In this document: positions 26,930-35,563 of the stretch, in pieces | How positions within the stretch are numbered: the stretch's first letter is position 1 | Layout of the letters: each line of letters opens with the position of its first letter | Source of the DNA: Acidovorax sp. | Lineage (GTDB): Bacteria > Pseudomonadota > Gammaproteobacteria > Burkholderiales > Burkholderiaceae_C | NCBI RefSeq assembly: GCF_027492855.1 | Contig: NZ_JAPUDY010000074.1 | Location: 1 to 58,403, forward strand | DNA length: 58,403 nt | Direction: 5' to 3' | Position numbers and translations under genes: made by a program | Notes under the pieces: model-generated | What the model saw: the letters and a program-made list of their open reading frames with translations, nothing else | What the model was told of the DNA's origin: nothing | The model's database searches: none

Positions 26930-27462
26930 GCGGCAGGCCCCCTGGCGGCCATGGCCGCGCGCGTGGCACGTGCGGCGCGCCACAGGTCCACCAGGGCTTG
27001 CAGTGCCAGCAGGGTGGCCAGCAGCAGCAGCGCGCTCTTGATCACGAAATAGCCGGGGTTGGCGGTTTCAGGAAAACTCTCCAGCCCGCGCACCGAGCGC
27101 CATACCGTGGGGGCTGCGTTGACGCACACAAACACCGCCCAGGGCAGCACGACCAGGGGCGCGCCCATGCTGCGCAGCGCGCGCAGCCACGGGCCGCCCG
27201 CGTGGGCCAGGTCGGGTCGGCTCACCAGGTGGGCGTCGCGCTGCCCTGCGTGCCGCAGCGCCACTGCCACATACAGGGCGAATATGGCCTGGGCCAGGTC
27301 GTTGGCCTGGGCGGAGCCCACGCCCACGCCATCGCGCAGCGGCCACTGCAGGAATAGCAGCAGCACGATCAGCAGGGCCAGGGGCATTGCCAGGGTGCTC
27401 AGGCGGTTGAGCCAGCGCTCCAGGGGCAGAAGGGGAATGGTCGCTTCGGGAGGCGGAGGCAT
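26926..27462 (-). CDS. TRAP transporter small permease subunit (DctQ-like)
   Basis: The 178-residue protein has four hydrophobic spans (for example LAMPLALLIVLLLFLQW and FVIKSALLLLATLLALQAL), the size and topology of DctQ subunits. It overlaps the start of the large subunit by four bases, so the pair is coupled. Start could be at 27462 as given. Confidence 0.85.
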   Translation of the reverse strand: MPPPPEATIPLLPLERWLNRLSTLAMPLALLIVLLLFLQWPLRDGVGVGSAQANDLAQAIFALYVAVALRHAGQRDAHLVSRPDLAHAGGPWLRALRSMGAPLVVLPWAVFVCVNAAPTVWRSVRGLESFPETANPGYFVIKSALLLLATLLALQALVDLWRAARATRAAMAARGPAA

Positions 27463-27489
27463 GGAGGCGGGGCGGGCGCAGGGTGTGGT

Positions 27490-28890
27490 TCAGCATTCGA
27501 CCACATTCACCGCCAGGCCCCCGCGCGAGGTTTCCTTGTACTTGATCTTCATGTCGGCGCCGGTCTGCATCATGGTCTTGATGACCTTGTCGAGCGAAAC
27601 CACATGCTGGCCGTCGCCGCGCAGGGCGATGCGGGCGGCGTTGATGGCTTTGATGGCGCCCATGGCGTTGCGCTCGATGCAGGGGATCTGCACCAGCCCG
27701 CCCACGGGGTCGCAGGTCATGCCGAGGTTGTGCTCCATGCCGATCTCGGCAGCGTTCTCGATCTGCTCGGGGCTGCCGCCCATCACGGCGGCCAGTGCGC
27801 CCGCCGCCATGGAGCAGGCCACGCCGACCTCGCCCTGGCAGCCCACTTCGGCGCCCGAGAGCGAAGCGTTTTCTTTGTAGATGATGCCGATGGCACCGGC
27901 GGTGAGCAAGAAGGTGGCGATGCCGTCTTCGTTGGCGCCGGGCAGGAAGTTGACGTAGTAGTGCAGCACGGCCGGTATCACGCCCGCCGCGCCATTGGTG
28001 GGCGCGGTCACCACGCGGCCACCGGCGGCGTTTTCTTCATTGACGGCCATGGCGTAGAGGTTCACCCAGTCGAGCATGGAGAGCGGATCGCGCAGCGCGG
28101 CCTCGGGCGATCGGCTGAGTTTTTGGTGCAGCTCGGCCGCGCGGCGGCGCACATGCATCGGGCCGGGCAGGGTGCCGGTGTTGGCGCAGCCGCGCTGCAC
28201 GGCGCCCGCCATGGTGCGCCAGATGGCCATGAGCTGGCGGCGCACTTCCGTGCTGCTGCGCCAGTGCTGCTCGTTGGCGGCCATGAGCTGGGCGACGGTC
28301 ATGCCGGTGGCCTGGCACTGAGCCAGCAGCTCGGCCCCGGTGCGAAAGGGGTGGGGCAGGCCGCTGCCGTGGCCTTCAGCGTCGGCTTGCGCGCTGGCGA
28401 CTGCATTGAGCACGCGCTCGCCGGTGGCATCGGTCACGAAACCGCCGCCCACCGAGTAGTACTCGCGCGTGGCGATCTCGGTGCCCTGCGCGTCAAAGGC
28501 ATGGAACGCCATGCCGTTGGGGTGCAGCGGCAGGCTTTTGCGGCGAAACAGCAAGTGCTCCTTTTCGACGAACGGCACACTGTGTTCGCCCATCAGCACC
28601 AGTGTTTTGGTGGCGCGGATCTGCGCGATGGCAGGCGTGATCTGGTCGGGGTCAATGAGGTCGGGCTCATGCCCGGCCAGGCCCAGCAGCACGGCGCGGT
28701 CGGTGCCATGGCCCACGCCGGTGGCCGAGAGCGAGCCGAACAGCTCCACAGTGACGTTGCACACCGCCGCCAGCCCCACGGTGGCCTGCAAATAGCAGGC
28801 GAACTGCCGCGCCGCAATCATCGGCCCCACGGTGTGGGAGCTGGAGGGGCCGATGCCGATCTTGAAGAGGTCGAAAACGCTGACGGTCAT
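27490..28890 (-). CDS. sdaA: L-serine ammonia-lyase (iron-sulfur type)
   Basis: The 466-residue single-chain enzyme deaminates L-serine to pyruvate. It starts [21 protein letters not shown], a family signature, and has [12 protein letters not shown], the cysteine-bearing [16 protein letters not shown] and [14 protein letters not shown], which hold the [4Fe-4S] cluster ligands. The ATG at 28890 is preferred over an upstream one because it matches family N-termini. Its 27-bp separation from the TRAP small subunit start suggests that the three genes may be read together. Confidence 0.95.
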   Translation of the reverse strand: MTVSVFDLFKIGIGPSSSHTVGPMIAARQFACYLQATVGLAAVCNVTVELFGSLSATGVGHGTDRAVLLGLAGHEPDLIDPDQITPAIAQIRATKTLVLMGEHSVPFVEKEHLLFRRKSLPLHPNGMAFHAFDAQGTEIATREYYSVGGGFVTDATGERVLNAVASAQADAEGHGSGLPHPFRTGAELLAQCQATGMTVAQLMAANEQHWRSSTEVRRQLMAIWRTMAGAVQRGCANTGTLPGPMHVRRRAAELHQKLSRSPEAALRDPLSMLDWVNLYAMAVNEENAAGGRVVTAPTNGAAGVIPAVLHYYVNFLPGANEDGIATFLLTAGAIGIIYKENASLSGAEVGCQGEVGVACSMAAGALAAVMGGSPEQIENAAEIGMEHNLGMTCDPVGGLVQIPCIERNAMGAIKAINAARIALRGDGQHVVSLDKVIKTMMQTGADMKIKYKETSRGGLAVNVVEC

Positions 28891-29331
28891 GGTGGACGGT
28901 GCTCGTAGTGTGAATAGGGCCGTGGGGTTGTTCCGTGGATGCTCGGGGCAGGGACGCATTCACCATGCGGGCTGACAGCAGAAAACAGCGATGGCGCGGG
29001 TGGCGCCATCGCTGGTCGGTCATGAAACAACATGCGTCTTCGCACTGCCCACACTCTTGGTGCAGGAGTGGGCCGAGCCTAGCCTTGCGCGGCCTGGGCA
29101 GCACAGGCGTTATCCCTGATGGGCGGGGGGGCGGTTGGCTCCGAGGTGGGCACGAGGCTGCAGGTTTGTTATCAATTTGATAGCTTCTGATCAATATTCA
29201 GCAAGGGTTACCGTCATGAATTCCCTGGTTATCCGTGCTCCGCTGGAACGCCTTGCCGCCCATTAACTTTTCTTACATTGACCCGGTGCGGGCAATGCAA
29301 GGGCGCGGCAAGCGCCCGTGGCGCAAGCCCT
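28891..29331. other. Intergenic region between sdaA and the receptor gene
   Basis: No gene is supported. It holds a strong hairpin (28987-29013, listed separately), one partial copy of the palindromic repeat (about 29164-29208), and presumably the promoter of sdaA. No known riboswitch pattern was recognised. Confidence 0.5.
28982..29013 (-). terminator. Hairpin, probable rho-independent terminator of the ABC operon
   Basis: A perfect 10-bp stem (AGCGATGGCG with CGCCATCGCT) with a 7-base loop is followed on the minus strand by GTTTTC. It could end transcripts from the receptor gene at 29332 or act as an attenuator in the sdaA leader. Confidence 0.6.
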
Positions 29332-30315
29332 TCAGCGTGTTTTGGACACTGCGATGTTCCACAGCGCCACCAACTGTTCGTACTCTTGCGAAGCCTTGTC
29401 CTGGTCGATCGGGAAAATCTTGATGGATTGGAGGTCGGGCAGCGCGGTGAGCTTGGAGACGGGGATGTCCGTGCGTGTGGGGCGGCGGAAGTTCTTTACC
29501 AGCAGGGCCTGCTGCACGTCCTTGCTCAGCAGGTTGTTGTACAGGGTTTTGGCGGCTTCCATGTTCTTGGCGCCCTTGACGATGAACATGCCCTCGGGCG
29601 CCAGGTAGCTGCCTTCGGTGGGGTACACCAGCTTGATCTCCTTTTGGCCTCCGGCCACATATTCTTGTGCGGCATATTCGATGGTCAGGCCCACCGAATA
29701 TTCACCCGATGCAACGCCCTTATAGGTGGTGCCCGACGACGAGGTGATGACCGCGTTGGCTGCGATCTTTTCAAGGCCGTCCTTGCCAAACTGCTTGAGC
29801 AGGCCGTACACCAGCATGTAGGAGGTGGCGCTTTTGCTGGGGTCGGTGATGGCGAACTTGCCTTTCCACTCCGGCTTCATCAGGTCCGACCAGGTTTTGG
29901 GCGCGGCCATTCCTTTGAGCTGGCGTTCGTTCACCATGAGCACCATCACATGCACGTTGGTGCCTATCCACAGGTTGTCAGGGCCACGGAACTCGGCGGG
30001 AATGGCCGCCAGGTCGGGTGATTTGTAGGGCTCCAGCAGGTCTTTGTAGGCACCCAGGGTGCCGAAGCCACCGCTCCACAGCACATCGCCGCGCGGGTTC
30101 TTGGCCTCGGCCTGGATGCGCTTCATGAGCGAGCCCGTGCCGCCAGTGACTTGTTGCACGTTGAGCGATCCCGCCTTTTGCTTGACCACGTTGAGCGCGG
30201 TCTCGATGGTCTCGGTGTTGTTGGACGAGTACAGAACCACGGTCTGGGCCTGGGCCAGGCCAACGGTCAGGCCGATGGCGGCCAGCGAGCATTGCAACAG
30301 GGTCTTGATTTTCAT
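29332..30315 (-). CDS. Iron(III)-type ABC transporter substrate-binding protein (AfuA/FbpA class)
   Basis: The 327-residue protein has a signal peptide (KTLLQCSLAAIGLTVGLAQAQ) and the class II periplasmic receptor pattern VVLYSSNNTETIETAL, GDVLWSGG, TWSDLMKPEWKGKFAITDPSKSATSYM and TIEYAAQEYVAGG. Receptors of this class bind ferric iron, but others bind phosphonates or small organics. It is the last gene of a three-gene operon read from 33124: ATPase, permease, receptor. Confidence 0.88.
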   Translation of the reverse strand: MKIKTLLQCSLAAIGLTVGLAQAQTVVLYSSNNTETIETALNVVKQKAGSLNVQQVTGGTGSLMKRIQAEAKNPRGDVLWSGGFGTLGAYKDLLEPYKSPDLAAIPAEFRGPDNLWIGTNVHVMVLMVNERQLKGMAAPKTWSDLMKPEWKGKFAITDPSKSATSYMLVYGLLKQFGKDGLEKIAANAVITSSSGTTYKGVASGEYSVGLTIEYAAQEYVAGGQKEIKLVYPTEGSYLAPEGMFIVKGAKNMEAAKTLYNNLLSKDVQQALLVKNFRRPTRTDIPVSKLTALPDLQSIKIFPIDQDKASQEYEQLVALWNIAVSKTR

Positions 30316-30381
30316 GGAAGGCCTCTCGGTGGGTGGGTGGTTGGAAGGATGGATGGAGGGAGGGATGGAGCCGCAACGGGC

Positions 30382-32028
30382 TTATTTGCTTGAGAACAGG
30401 TTGATGCGGAACACCTTGATGGCGACCACGATGGGCAGCAGGATCACGCTGACAAGTGCCGCGCCATAGGCCGATGCCAGGCCCAGCCGCCCGCCGTCGA
30501 CCTGGCGGAAGATGGCGATGGGCATGGTTTCCAGGCCCCCGGTGTAGACCACCACCGAGGCCGACAGCTCGGAAATGGTGGTCACCCACATCAGGATGGC
30601 GGCCGAGATGAGCGATGCCTTCATGGCCGGCAGGATGACCTTGAAGAAGGTCATGAGCGGCGAGACGCCCAGGCTGATCGAGGCCTCTTCGATGGAGTCC
30701 GGGATGTTGAACAGCGTGGACGATGCGTTGCGCACCGCAAACGGCAACCGGCGCACCGTGTAGGCCAGCACCATGATGCCCGAGGTGCCCGCCAGGACCA
30801 GCCAGCCGGTGTTGAAGGTCTGCACCAGCGCAATGCCCAGCACCGTGCCCGAGATGGTGAGCGGCAGCACCACGATGTAGTCGAGCGCCTGCGTGAAGGT
30901 GTTGCGCTTCTTGATGGTGAGGTAGCTCACCAGCAGCGCAAAGGCCACCCCCGCCAGCGTGGCGATGGACGAAAACTTGATGGAGTTGATGATGGGCTCG
31001 GGCGCGCCCTGCAGCGCGCGCTGCAGGCTACCTAGCGACCAGTTGCCCCAGCGCATGACCGGGCCGCTGGTCTCGGTGAAGGCGCCCACAAAAACGATCA
31101 CCAGCGGCAGCATGGACGCCAGGATGACCAGGCCCACAGTGACGGTGAACAGCAGCGCCGCGCCCGAACGCACACGCACCGGAGCGGGCGCACGGCCCTG
31201 GGTCATGGTGTACATCTTGCGCTCCACCACGCGCTTTTGGAAGAACAGCACGATGGCCACGATGGCGATGGACACCACCGACATGGCGCTTTGCAGCGCG
31301 GGGCTGCCGCCCATTTCGCTCACGAAGGTGTTGTACGTCATCACCGACAGCAGCGGCACGCGGCTGCCCAGCAGCATGGACAGCGCGAAGTTGCCCACCA
31401 CCAGGGTGAACACCACCAGCGCGTTGACCAGCACGGCGGGCAGCATCACCGGCACCAGCACGCGCATTTTGGTGACGAAGGGCGAGGTGCCCAGGCTCAG
31501 CCCCGCTTCTTCGAGCGAGCCGTCGAAACCGCGCAGCGCGGCCAGCACGCCCAGGTAGATGTAGGTGTAGTACACCAACGTCATCGAAAAAATCATGCCC
31601 GTCCAGCCGTAGAAAGAGGGCAGCTCGACGCCCATGTCGGCCAGAAAATTGGTGAGCAGGCCGTTGTTGCCCAGGATGAGCAGCCACGACTGGCCGACGA
31701 TGATCTCGGGGATCACGATGGTCAGGATGGGCAGGACGGCCACCAGGTTCTTGAGCGGAAACTCGTAGCGCGCCACCATGTAGGCGAACGGCACGCCCAC
31801 CAGCACGGTGCAGGCCGTCACGGAAAAACCCAGCACCAGTGTGTTCTTGAAGGCCAGCACGTACTGGCTGTCTTTGGCCAGTGAGATAAAGGCGGCCAGC
31901 GAATAGCCGCCCCCCTCGTCCACCACGCTGTTGGAGAACAGCACGGCCAGCGGATACAGCACAAAGAAGGAGAGCAGGGCCAGGCTGACCAGCGTCAGCA
32001 CGCCCCAGGGCCACCAGTTGATTTTCAT
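30382..32028 (-). CDS. ABC transporter permease with two fused membrane domains (FbpB/AfuB class)
   Basis: The 548-residue protein has about 12 transmembrane segments in two repeats, each with a cytoplasmic EAA-type loop: LEEAGLSLGTSPFVTKMRVLVPVMLP in the first half and IEEASISLGVSPLMTFFKVILPAMK in the second. One chain therefore supplies both membrane domains, as in ferric iron importers. It lies 22 bp after the ATPase and 66 bp before the receptor on the same strand. Confidence 0.92.
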   Translation of the reverse strand: MKINWWPWGVLTLVSLALLSFFVLYPLAVLFSNSVVDEGGGYSLAAFISLAKDSQYVLAFKNTLVLGFSVTACTVLVGVPFAYMVARYEFPLKNLVAVLPILTIVIPEIIVGQSWLLILGNNGLLTNFLADMGVELPSFYGWTGMIFSMTLVYYTYIYLGVLAALRGFDGSLEEAGLSLGTSPFVTKMRVLVPVMLPAVLVNALVVFTLVVGNFALSMLLGSRVPLLSVMTYNTFVSEMGGSPALQSAMSVVSIAIVAIVLFFQKRVVERKMYTMTQGRAPAPVRVRSGAALLFTVTVGLVILASMLPLVIVFVGAFTETSGPVMRWGNWSLGSLQRALQGAPEPIINSIKFSSIATLAGVAFALLVSYLTIKKRNTFTQALDYIVVLPLTISGTVLGIALVQTFNTGWLVLAGTSGIMVLAYTVRRLPFAVRNASSTLFNIPDSIEEASISLGVSPLMTFFKVILPAMKASLISAAILMWVTTISELSASVVVYTGGLETMPIAIFRQVDGGRLGLASAYGAALVSVILLPIVVAIKVFRINLFSSK

Positions 32029-32050
32029 GGCTTGCTTTCGGGGTGTGCGG

Positions 32051-33124
32051 TCATGCGCTCACGACGCGGCTGTCGGCGGGCACCAGCACCTGCACGGCAT
32101 CGCCCGCCTGGAAGTCGGCCACGGTGTTGCCTGCATGCAGTTCGACACGGATCTCGGGGCCGTTTTGTAGCTGTATGCGATAGGCGGTCTTGAAGCCCAG
32201 GTACTGGCGGCGCAGCACCTGGCCGTGCAGGGCGTTGGGCACATGCGGGGCCGGGGCCATGAGCGACAGGTCTTCGGGGCGGGCGATGAGCACGTTCTCA
32301 CTGCCCAGTTGTGGGCTGCCCAGCACGCCGTCGAGCTCTTGGCCGGCCAATTGGTAGCGCACATGGGGTGTGGCGCCATCGTCCATGCGCCTGGCTGCCA
32401 CGGGGATCACATTGGCCGAGCCGATGAAGTCGGCCACATAGGCATTGACCGGCGTGCCGTACAGGTCTTCGGGCGTGCCCAGTTGGGCGATGGAGCCACG
32501 GTCCATGATGGCGATGCGGTCGGACATGGCCAGTGCTTCCTCCTGGTCGTGGGTCACGAAGACCGTGGTGATGCCCGCCTCGCGCACCAGGTCCAGGATC
32601 ACGTCGCGCATCTGCAGGCGCATCTTGGCATCGAGGTTGGACAAGGGCTCGTCCATCAGCAGCACGCGCGGGCGTATCACCAGGGCGCGGGCCAGTGCCA
32701 CGCGCTGGCGCTGGCCGCCGCTCATCTGCGCGGGGTAGCGGTCTGCCAGGGCCGACAGGCCCACCTTCTCCAGCGCCTCGCCCACGCGGCGGGTGATATC
32801 TGGCTTGGCCACCTTGCGGGCGCGCAGGCCGTAGGCCACGTTGTCGAAGGCCGATTTGTCGGGGAACAGCGCGTAGTCCTGGAACACCATGCCGATATCG
32901 CGGTGGTGGGTGGACACGCGGGTGACATCGTCCTTGTCGAACAGCAGACGCCCGCCGTCGGGCTCGTAAAAGCCCGCGATGCAGCGCAGCAGCGTGGTCT
33001 TGCCGCAGCCGCTGGGCCCCAGCAGGGTGTAGAAGGCGCCGTCGGGGATGTGCAGCGAGAGGTTTTGCAGCACGGTCTGGCCGCTGAACTGCTTGACGAT
33101 GTCGTCGATGGTGATGGATGCCAT
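32051..33124 (-). CDS. ABC transporter ATP-binding protein (FbpC/PotA class)
   Basis: The 357-residue protein has Walker A LGPSGCGKTTLL near residue 37, Q-loop VFQDYALFP, signature SGGQRQRVALARAL, Walker B LLMDEPLSNLD and switch THDQEEAL, followed by a C-terminal TOBE-type regulatory domain with FIGSANVIP and VLIARPEDLSL. It energises the permease encoded next. It is the first gene of the operon; the promoter should lie in the 246 bp shared with the divergent LysR gene. Confidence 0.93.
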   Translation of the reverse strand: MASITIDDIVKQFSGQTVLQNLSLHIPDGAFYTLLGPSGCGKTTLLRCIAGFYEPDGGRLLFDKDDVTRVSTHHRDIGMVFQDYALFPDKSAFDNVAYGLRARKVAKPDITRRVGEALEKVGLSALADRYPAQMSGGQRQRVALARALVIRPRVLLMDEPLSNLDAKMRLQMRDVILDLVREAGITTVFVTHDQEEALAMSDRIAIMDRGSIAQLGTPEDLYGTPVNAYVADFIGSANVIPVAARRMDDGATPHVRYQLAGQELDGVLGSPQLGSENVLIARPEDLSLMAPAPHVPNALHGQVLRRQYLGFKTAYRIQLQNGPEIRVELHAGNTVADFQAGDAVQVLVPADSRVVSA

Positions 33125-33370
33125 GGCGTGTAGGAGAGGGGCGGTGACCGCTGGTGGGCCATGATAGGGAGCAGGGTGTTGCAGCCACCAGCGGTTTTTT
33201 ATGGGGTGTGCGGTTAGTTTTTCTAATGGTCGCCTCCCCTAAGATGTAAGAAGCTGTTTGCCGTCCACACGCTTTGAAATCCACCCTGTTCTTCATGCCC
33301 TCCGTTGTCGTCCGCCAGATGGTTCCGTGCACGCGCCGTGTCGCGCCAGGGCGCGGCTGAGGGCGGCCGC

Positions 33371-34267
33371 ATGGCGACGCGCGTGCTCCCGCCGCTCAAG
33401 GCCTTGCGCGCCTTTGAGGCAGCGGCGCGCCACGCCAACTTCACGGCAGCCGCGGAGGAGCTGAGCATCACCCACAGCGCGGTGAGCCAGCAGATTCGCC
33501 TGCTGGAGGACTACCTGGGCCAGCCGCTGTTTACCCGCGAGGCCCGCGGCGTGGTGCTGCTGCCCCATGCGCGCGAGTATTTTCTGGAAGTGCAGGCCAG
33601 CCTGGACCGCATTGCGGCGGCCACCGGAGCCGTCAAATCGCCGGGCGGGCGGCGCACGCTCTGTGTGTGCACCTCACCGTCTTTGGCCATGAAGTGGTTG
33701 ATACCGCGGCTTGGCAGCTTCCAGGCCTTGGTTCCGGGGGTGGATGTGCAACTGTCCACCATGGGCCGCCAGTTCATCGAGCGCGCCGACGCAAGCAACG
33801 ACGTGGTGATACAGCGCATGCCCATGCAACGGCCCGAGCACACCTGCGTGCGCGTGCTCGACGATTACCTGCTGCCCGTGGCCTCGCCGCGCTTCATCCA
33901 GGGCAATCGCGTGCGCACCGTGGCCGATTGCCTGGGCCACCCGCTCTTGCAGGTCAGCAGTGACATGGGGGCCTGGCCGCAATGGTTCGGCTTGGCCGGG
34001 CTGCAGGTGCCATCCCAGTTGCCGGGGCCTGTGTTCGACCACCAGTTTCTGTGCATGCAGGCCGCCATGAATGACTTGGGTATTGCCCTGGTGCCCTGGT
34101 GCCTGCTGCAGGAGGACGTGCAAGCGGGCCGCTTGCGCCCGCTTTTTGACCACCCGCGTCTGCAAGGGCCTGGTGTGTACGCGCAGTACCGCGCGGACAA
34201 CCCGTTGGCTGGGTTGGCGCGCCAGTTCATCGACTGGCTGGGCCTGCAGGGGCATGCGGGCGGCTGA
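33371..34267 (+). CDS. LysR-family transcriptional regulator (GcvA-like)
   Basis: Starting at 33371 the protein has 298 residues. The winged helix-turn-helix is PLKALRAFEAAARHANFTAAAEELSITHSAVSQQIRLLEDYLG, the GcvA-type variant, followed by an effector domain. The upstream in-frame extension (from 33305) lacks family similarity. It is divergent from the iron-type ABC operon, which is its probable target. Confidence 0.92.
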   Translation: MATRVLPPLKALRAFEAAARHANFTAAAEELSITHSAVSQQIRLLEDYLGQPLFTREARGVVLLPHAREYFLEVQASLDRIAAATGAVKSPGGRRTLCVCTSPSLAMKWLIPRLGSFQALVPGVDVQLSTMGRQFIERADASNDVVIQRMPMQRPEHTCVRVLDDYLLPVASPRFIQGNRVRTVADCLGHPLLQVSSDMGAWPQWFGLAGLQVPSQLPGPVFDHQFLCMQAAMNDLGIALVPWCLLQEDVQAGRLRPLFDHPRLQGPGVYAQYRADNPLAGLARQFIDWLGLQGHAGG

Positions 34268-34397
34268 CCTTGTCACTGTTTTTCCGCGCCTCTGAAGGGC
34301 TGGCCGCGGTGGGTACAAGACAGGCGTGCTGCAGTGGCTGCGTTATGCGCTGTCTCCACCTTGCCTGTGGTCTGCGCACTGCTTTGATCAGTTTGTG

Positions 34398-34466
34398 TGA
34401 AATTTTGCTGCCAATTTAATAGCATGTTGCGCTTGTTGAATAAGCGCTGCAGGTCAATTTGACGAT
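34398..34466. repeat. Palindromic repeat copy downstream of hpnC
   Basis: The segment contains TTTTGCTGCCAATTTAATAGC followed by the core GCGCTTGTTGAATAAGCGC and TCAATTTGAC. It closely resembles the copy at 8372 and lies at the opposite end of the block that separates hpnC from hpnD. Confidence 0.75.
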
Positions 34467-34497
34467 TTTTTCACAAACCGAACTGCCAGGGGCTTGG

Positions 34498-35379
34498 CTA
34501 CATCGTCACGGCGCGTGCCAGCATCACGCACCAGTCCCAGGGGGTCAGGGTGGGGCGCTGTTGCAGGCTGCCGCCTTTGAGGGCATCGACCTTGTCGAGA
34601 ATGCGCAGGCCGCCTTGCACCACCAGCCGCAGTTCCCAGCCCGCGCGGCCGGGCAGGCGGTGCACCAGCGGGGCGCCGCTTAGCATGGTGGCGCGGGCCC
34701 AGTAGGCGCAGTCGGCGATCAACTGGACGTTTTCGCGGGTGCTTTTGAGCGCCAGCAATTCGGCCTGGCAGGCGCCGTGGGCGGCGCAGTCGGCGCGGGG
34801 CAGGTAGTGGCGGCTTCTGGGAATGTCCACGCTGAGGTCTTGCCAGAAGTTGATCAACTGCAGTGCGGTGCAGATGGCGTCGCTCTCCTCCAGCGCCTGG
34901 GCGCTGTGCACGCCATACAGGTGTAGCAGCAGGCGGCCTACAGGGTTGGCGGAGCGGCGGCAATAGTCCAGCAGCTCGGCGCGGTCGGCGTAGCCGTCGG
35001 CGTCGCGGGTTTTCTCCACGTCCTGCTCAAAGGCGCTGAGCAGGTCTTGCAGCAGCGGCACGGGTAACTGGTGGCTGCGCAGCACGGCTTGCAGGGGGAC
35101 AAAGACGCTGGCCCAGCGGGCCGATGGGGCTTGACCTTGGGCAATGGCCTGCAGGTCAGCCTGGTAGGCGGCCAGGTCGGCCAGGCGGCTGGCGGCGAGG
35201 GCATCGCCTTCGTCCGCGATGTCATCGGCGGTGCGGGCAAAGCCGTAGATGGCGGCGATTGGCTGGCGCAGGTGTGGCGGGCACAGCACGGACGCGACGG
35301 GGAAGTTCTCGTAGTGCGTGACGGGAGAGGCCGCGACGGCTGAGGCAGCGGGGGAGGAGGGGTGGGGGCGGTCGTTCAC
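34498..35379 (-). CDS. hpnC: Hydroxysqualene synthase
   Basis: The 293-residue protein converts presqualene diphosphate to hydroxysqualene. It has THYENFPVASVLCP near the N-terminus, the first acidic motif FARTADDIADEGD, DVEKTRDADGYADRAELLDYCRRSANPVGRL and LINFWQDLSVDIPRSRHYLP, where NFWQD marks HpnC rather than HpnD. A GTG at 35379 is the likely start; an ATG at 35418 lies inside the promoter of the divergent RND operon and is less likely. Its partners hpnDE lie 9.2 kb away, same strand, same order as in the usual hpnCDE operon. Confidence 0.92.
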   Translation of the reverse strand: MNDRPHPSSPAASAVAASPVTHYENFPVASVLCPPHLRQPIAAIYGFARTADDIADEGDALAASRLADLAAYQADLQAIAQGQAPSARWASVFVPLQAVLRSHQLPVPLLQDLLSAFEQDVEKTRDADGYADRAELLDYCRRSANPVGRLLLHLYGVHSAQALEESDAICTALQLINFWQDLSVDIPRSRHYLPRADCAAHGACQAELLALKSTRENVQLIADCAYWARATMLSGAPLVHRLPGRAGWELRLVVQGGLRILDKVDALKGGSLQQRPTLTPWDWCVMLARAVTM

Positions 35380-35394
35380 ACTCCGGATTGTCGC

Positions 35395-35423
35395 TTGACA
35401 AGGCAGGGGGCTTCTCATAGATT
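35395..35423 (+). promoter_or_regulatory. Sigma-70-type promoter for the RND efflux genes
   Basis: A perfect -35 box TTGACA (35395-35400) is followed after 17 bases by TAGATT (35418-35423), four of six matches to the -10 consensus. The promoter points toward the membrane fusion protein gene at 35564. Confidence 0.7.
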
Positions 35424-35443
35424 ACTAACCGGTCAGTCAGTAA
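35422..35443. promoter_or_regulatory. TetR-type operator palindrome
   Basis: The 14-bp near-perfect palindrome ACTAACCGGTCAGT (35424-35437; 12 of 14 positions symmetric) sits in a longer imperfect one starting TTACT and ending AGTAA. This resembles operators of TetR-family repressors of efflux pumps. It overlaps the -10 box and the likely transcription start of the RND genes. No TetR gene is encoded in the window. Confidence 0.65.
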
Positions 35444-35496
35444 TAAAACAAGCATTCCATTCAGGAGCAAGGAGGCTGGCCCGTACTCCGTTGCAG

Positions 35497-35520
35497 CGCA
35501 GGCGTTTGTGCCTGCGTTTT
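35497..35520 (+). terminator. Attenuator-like hairpin in the leader of the RND operon
   Basis: Stem CGCAGGC / GCCTGCG with a 6-base loop is followed by TTTT, between the promoter (35418) and the first start codon (35564). It may terminate part of the transcripts before the coding region. Confidence 0.45.
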
Positions 35521-35563
35521 GCGTGCAGCTCCTTGCGGCCTTCTTTTTTTCACCGGATTTCCC

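Noticed and set aside
27604-28908. 434-codon plus-strand open frame opposite sdaA
   Set aside because: Antisense shadow with His/Gly/Ala-rich sequence and no start signal.
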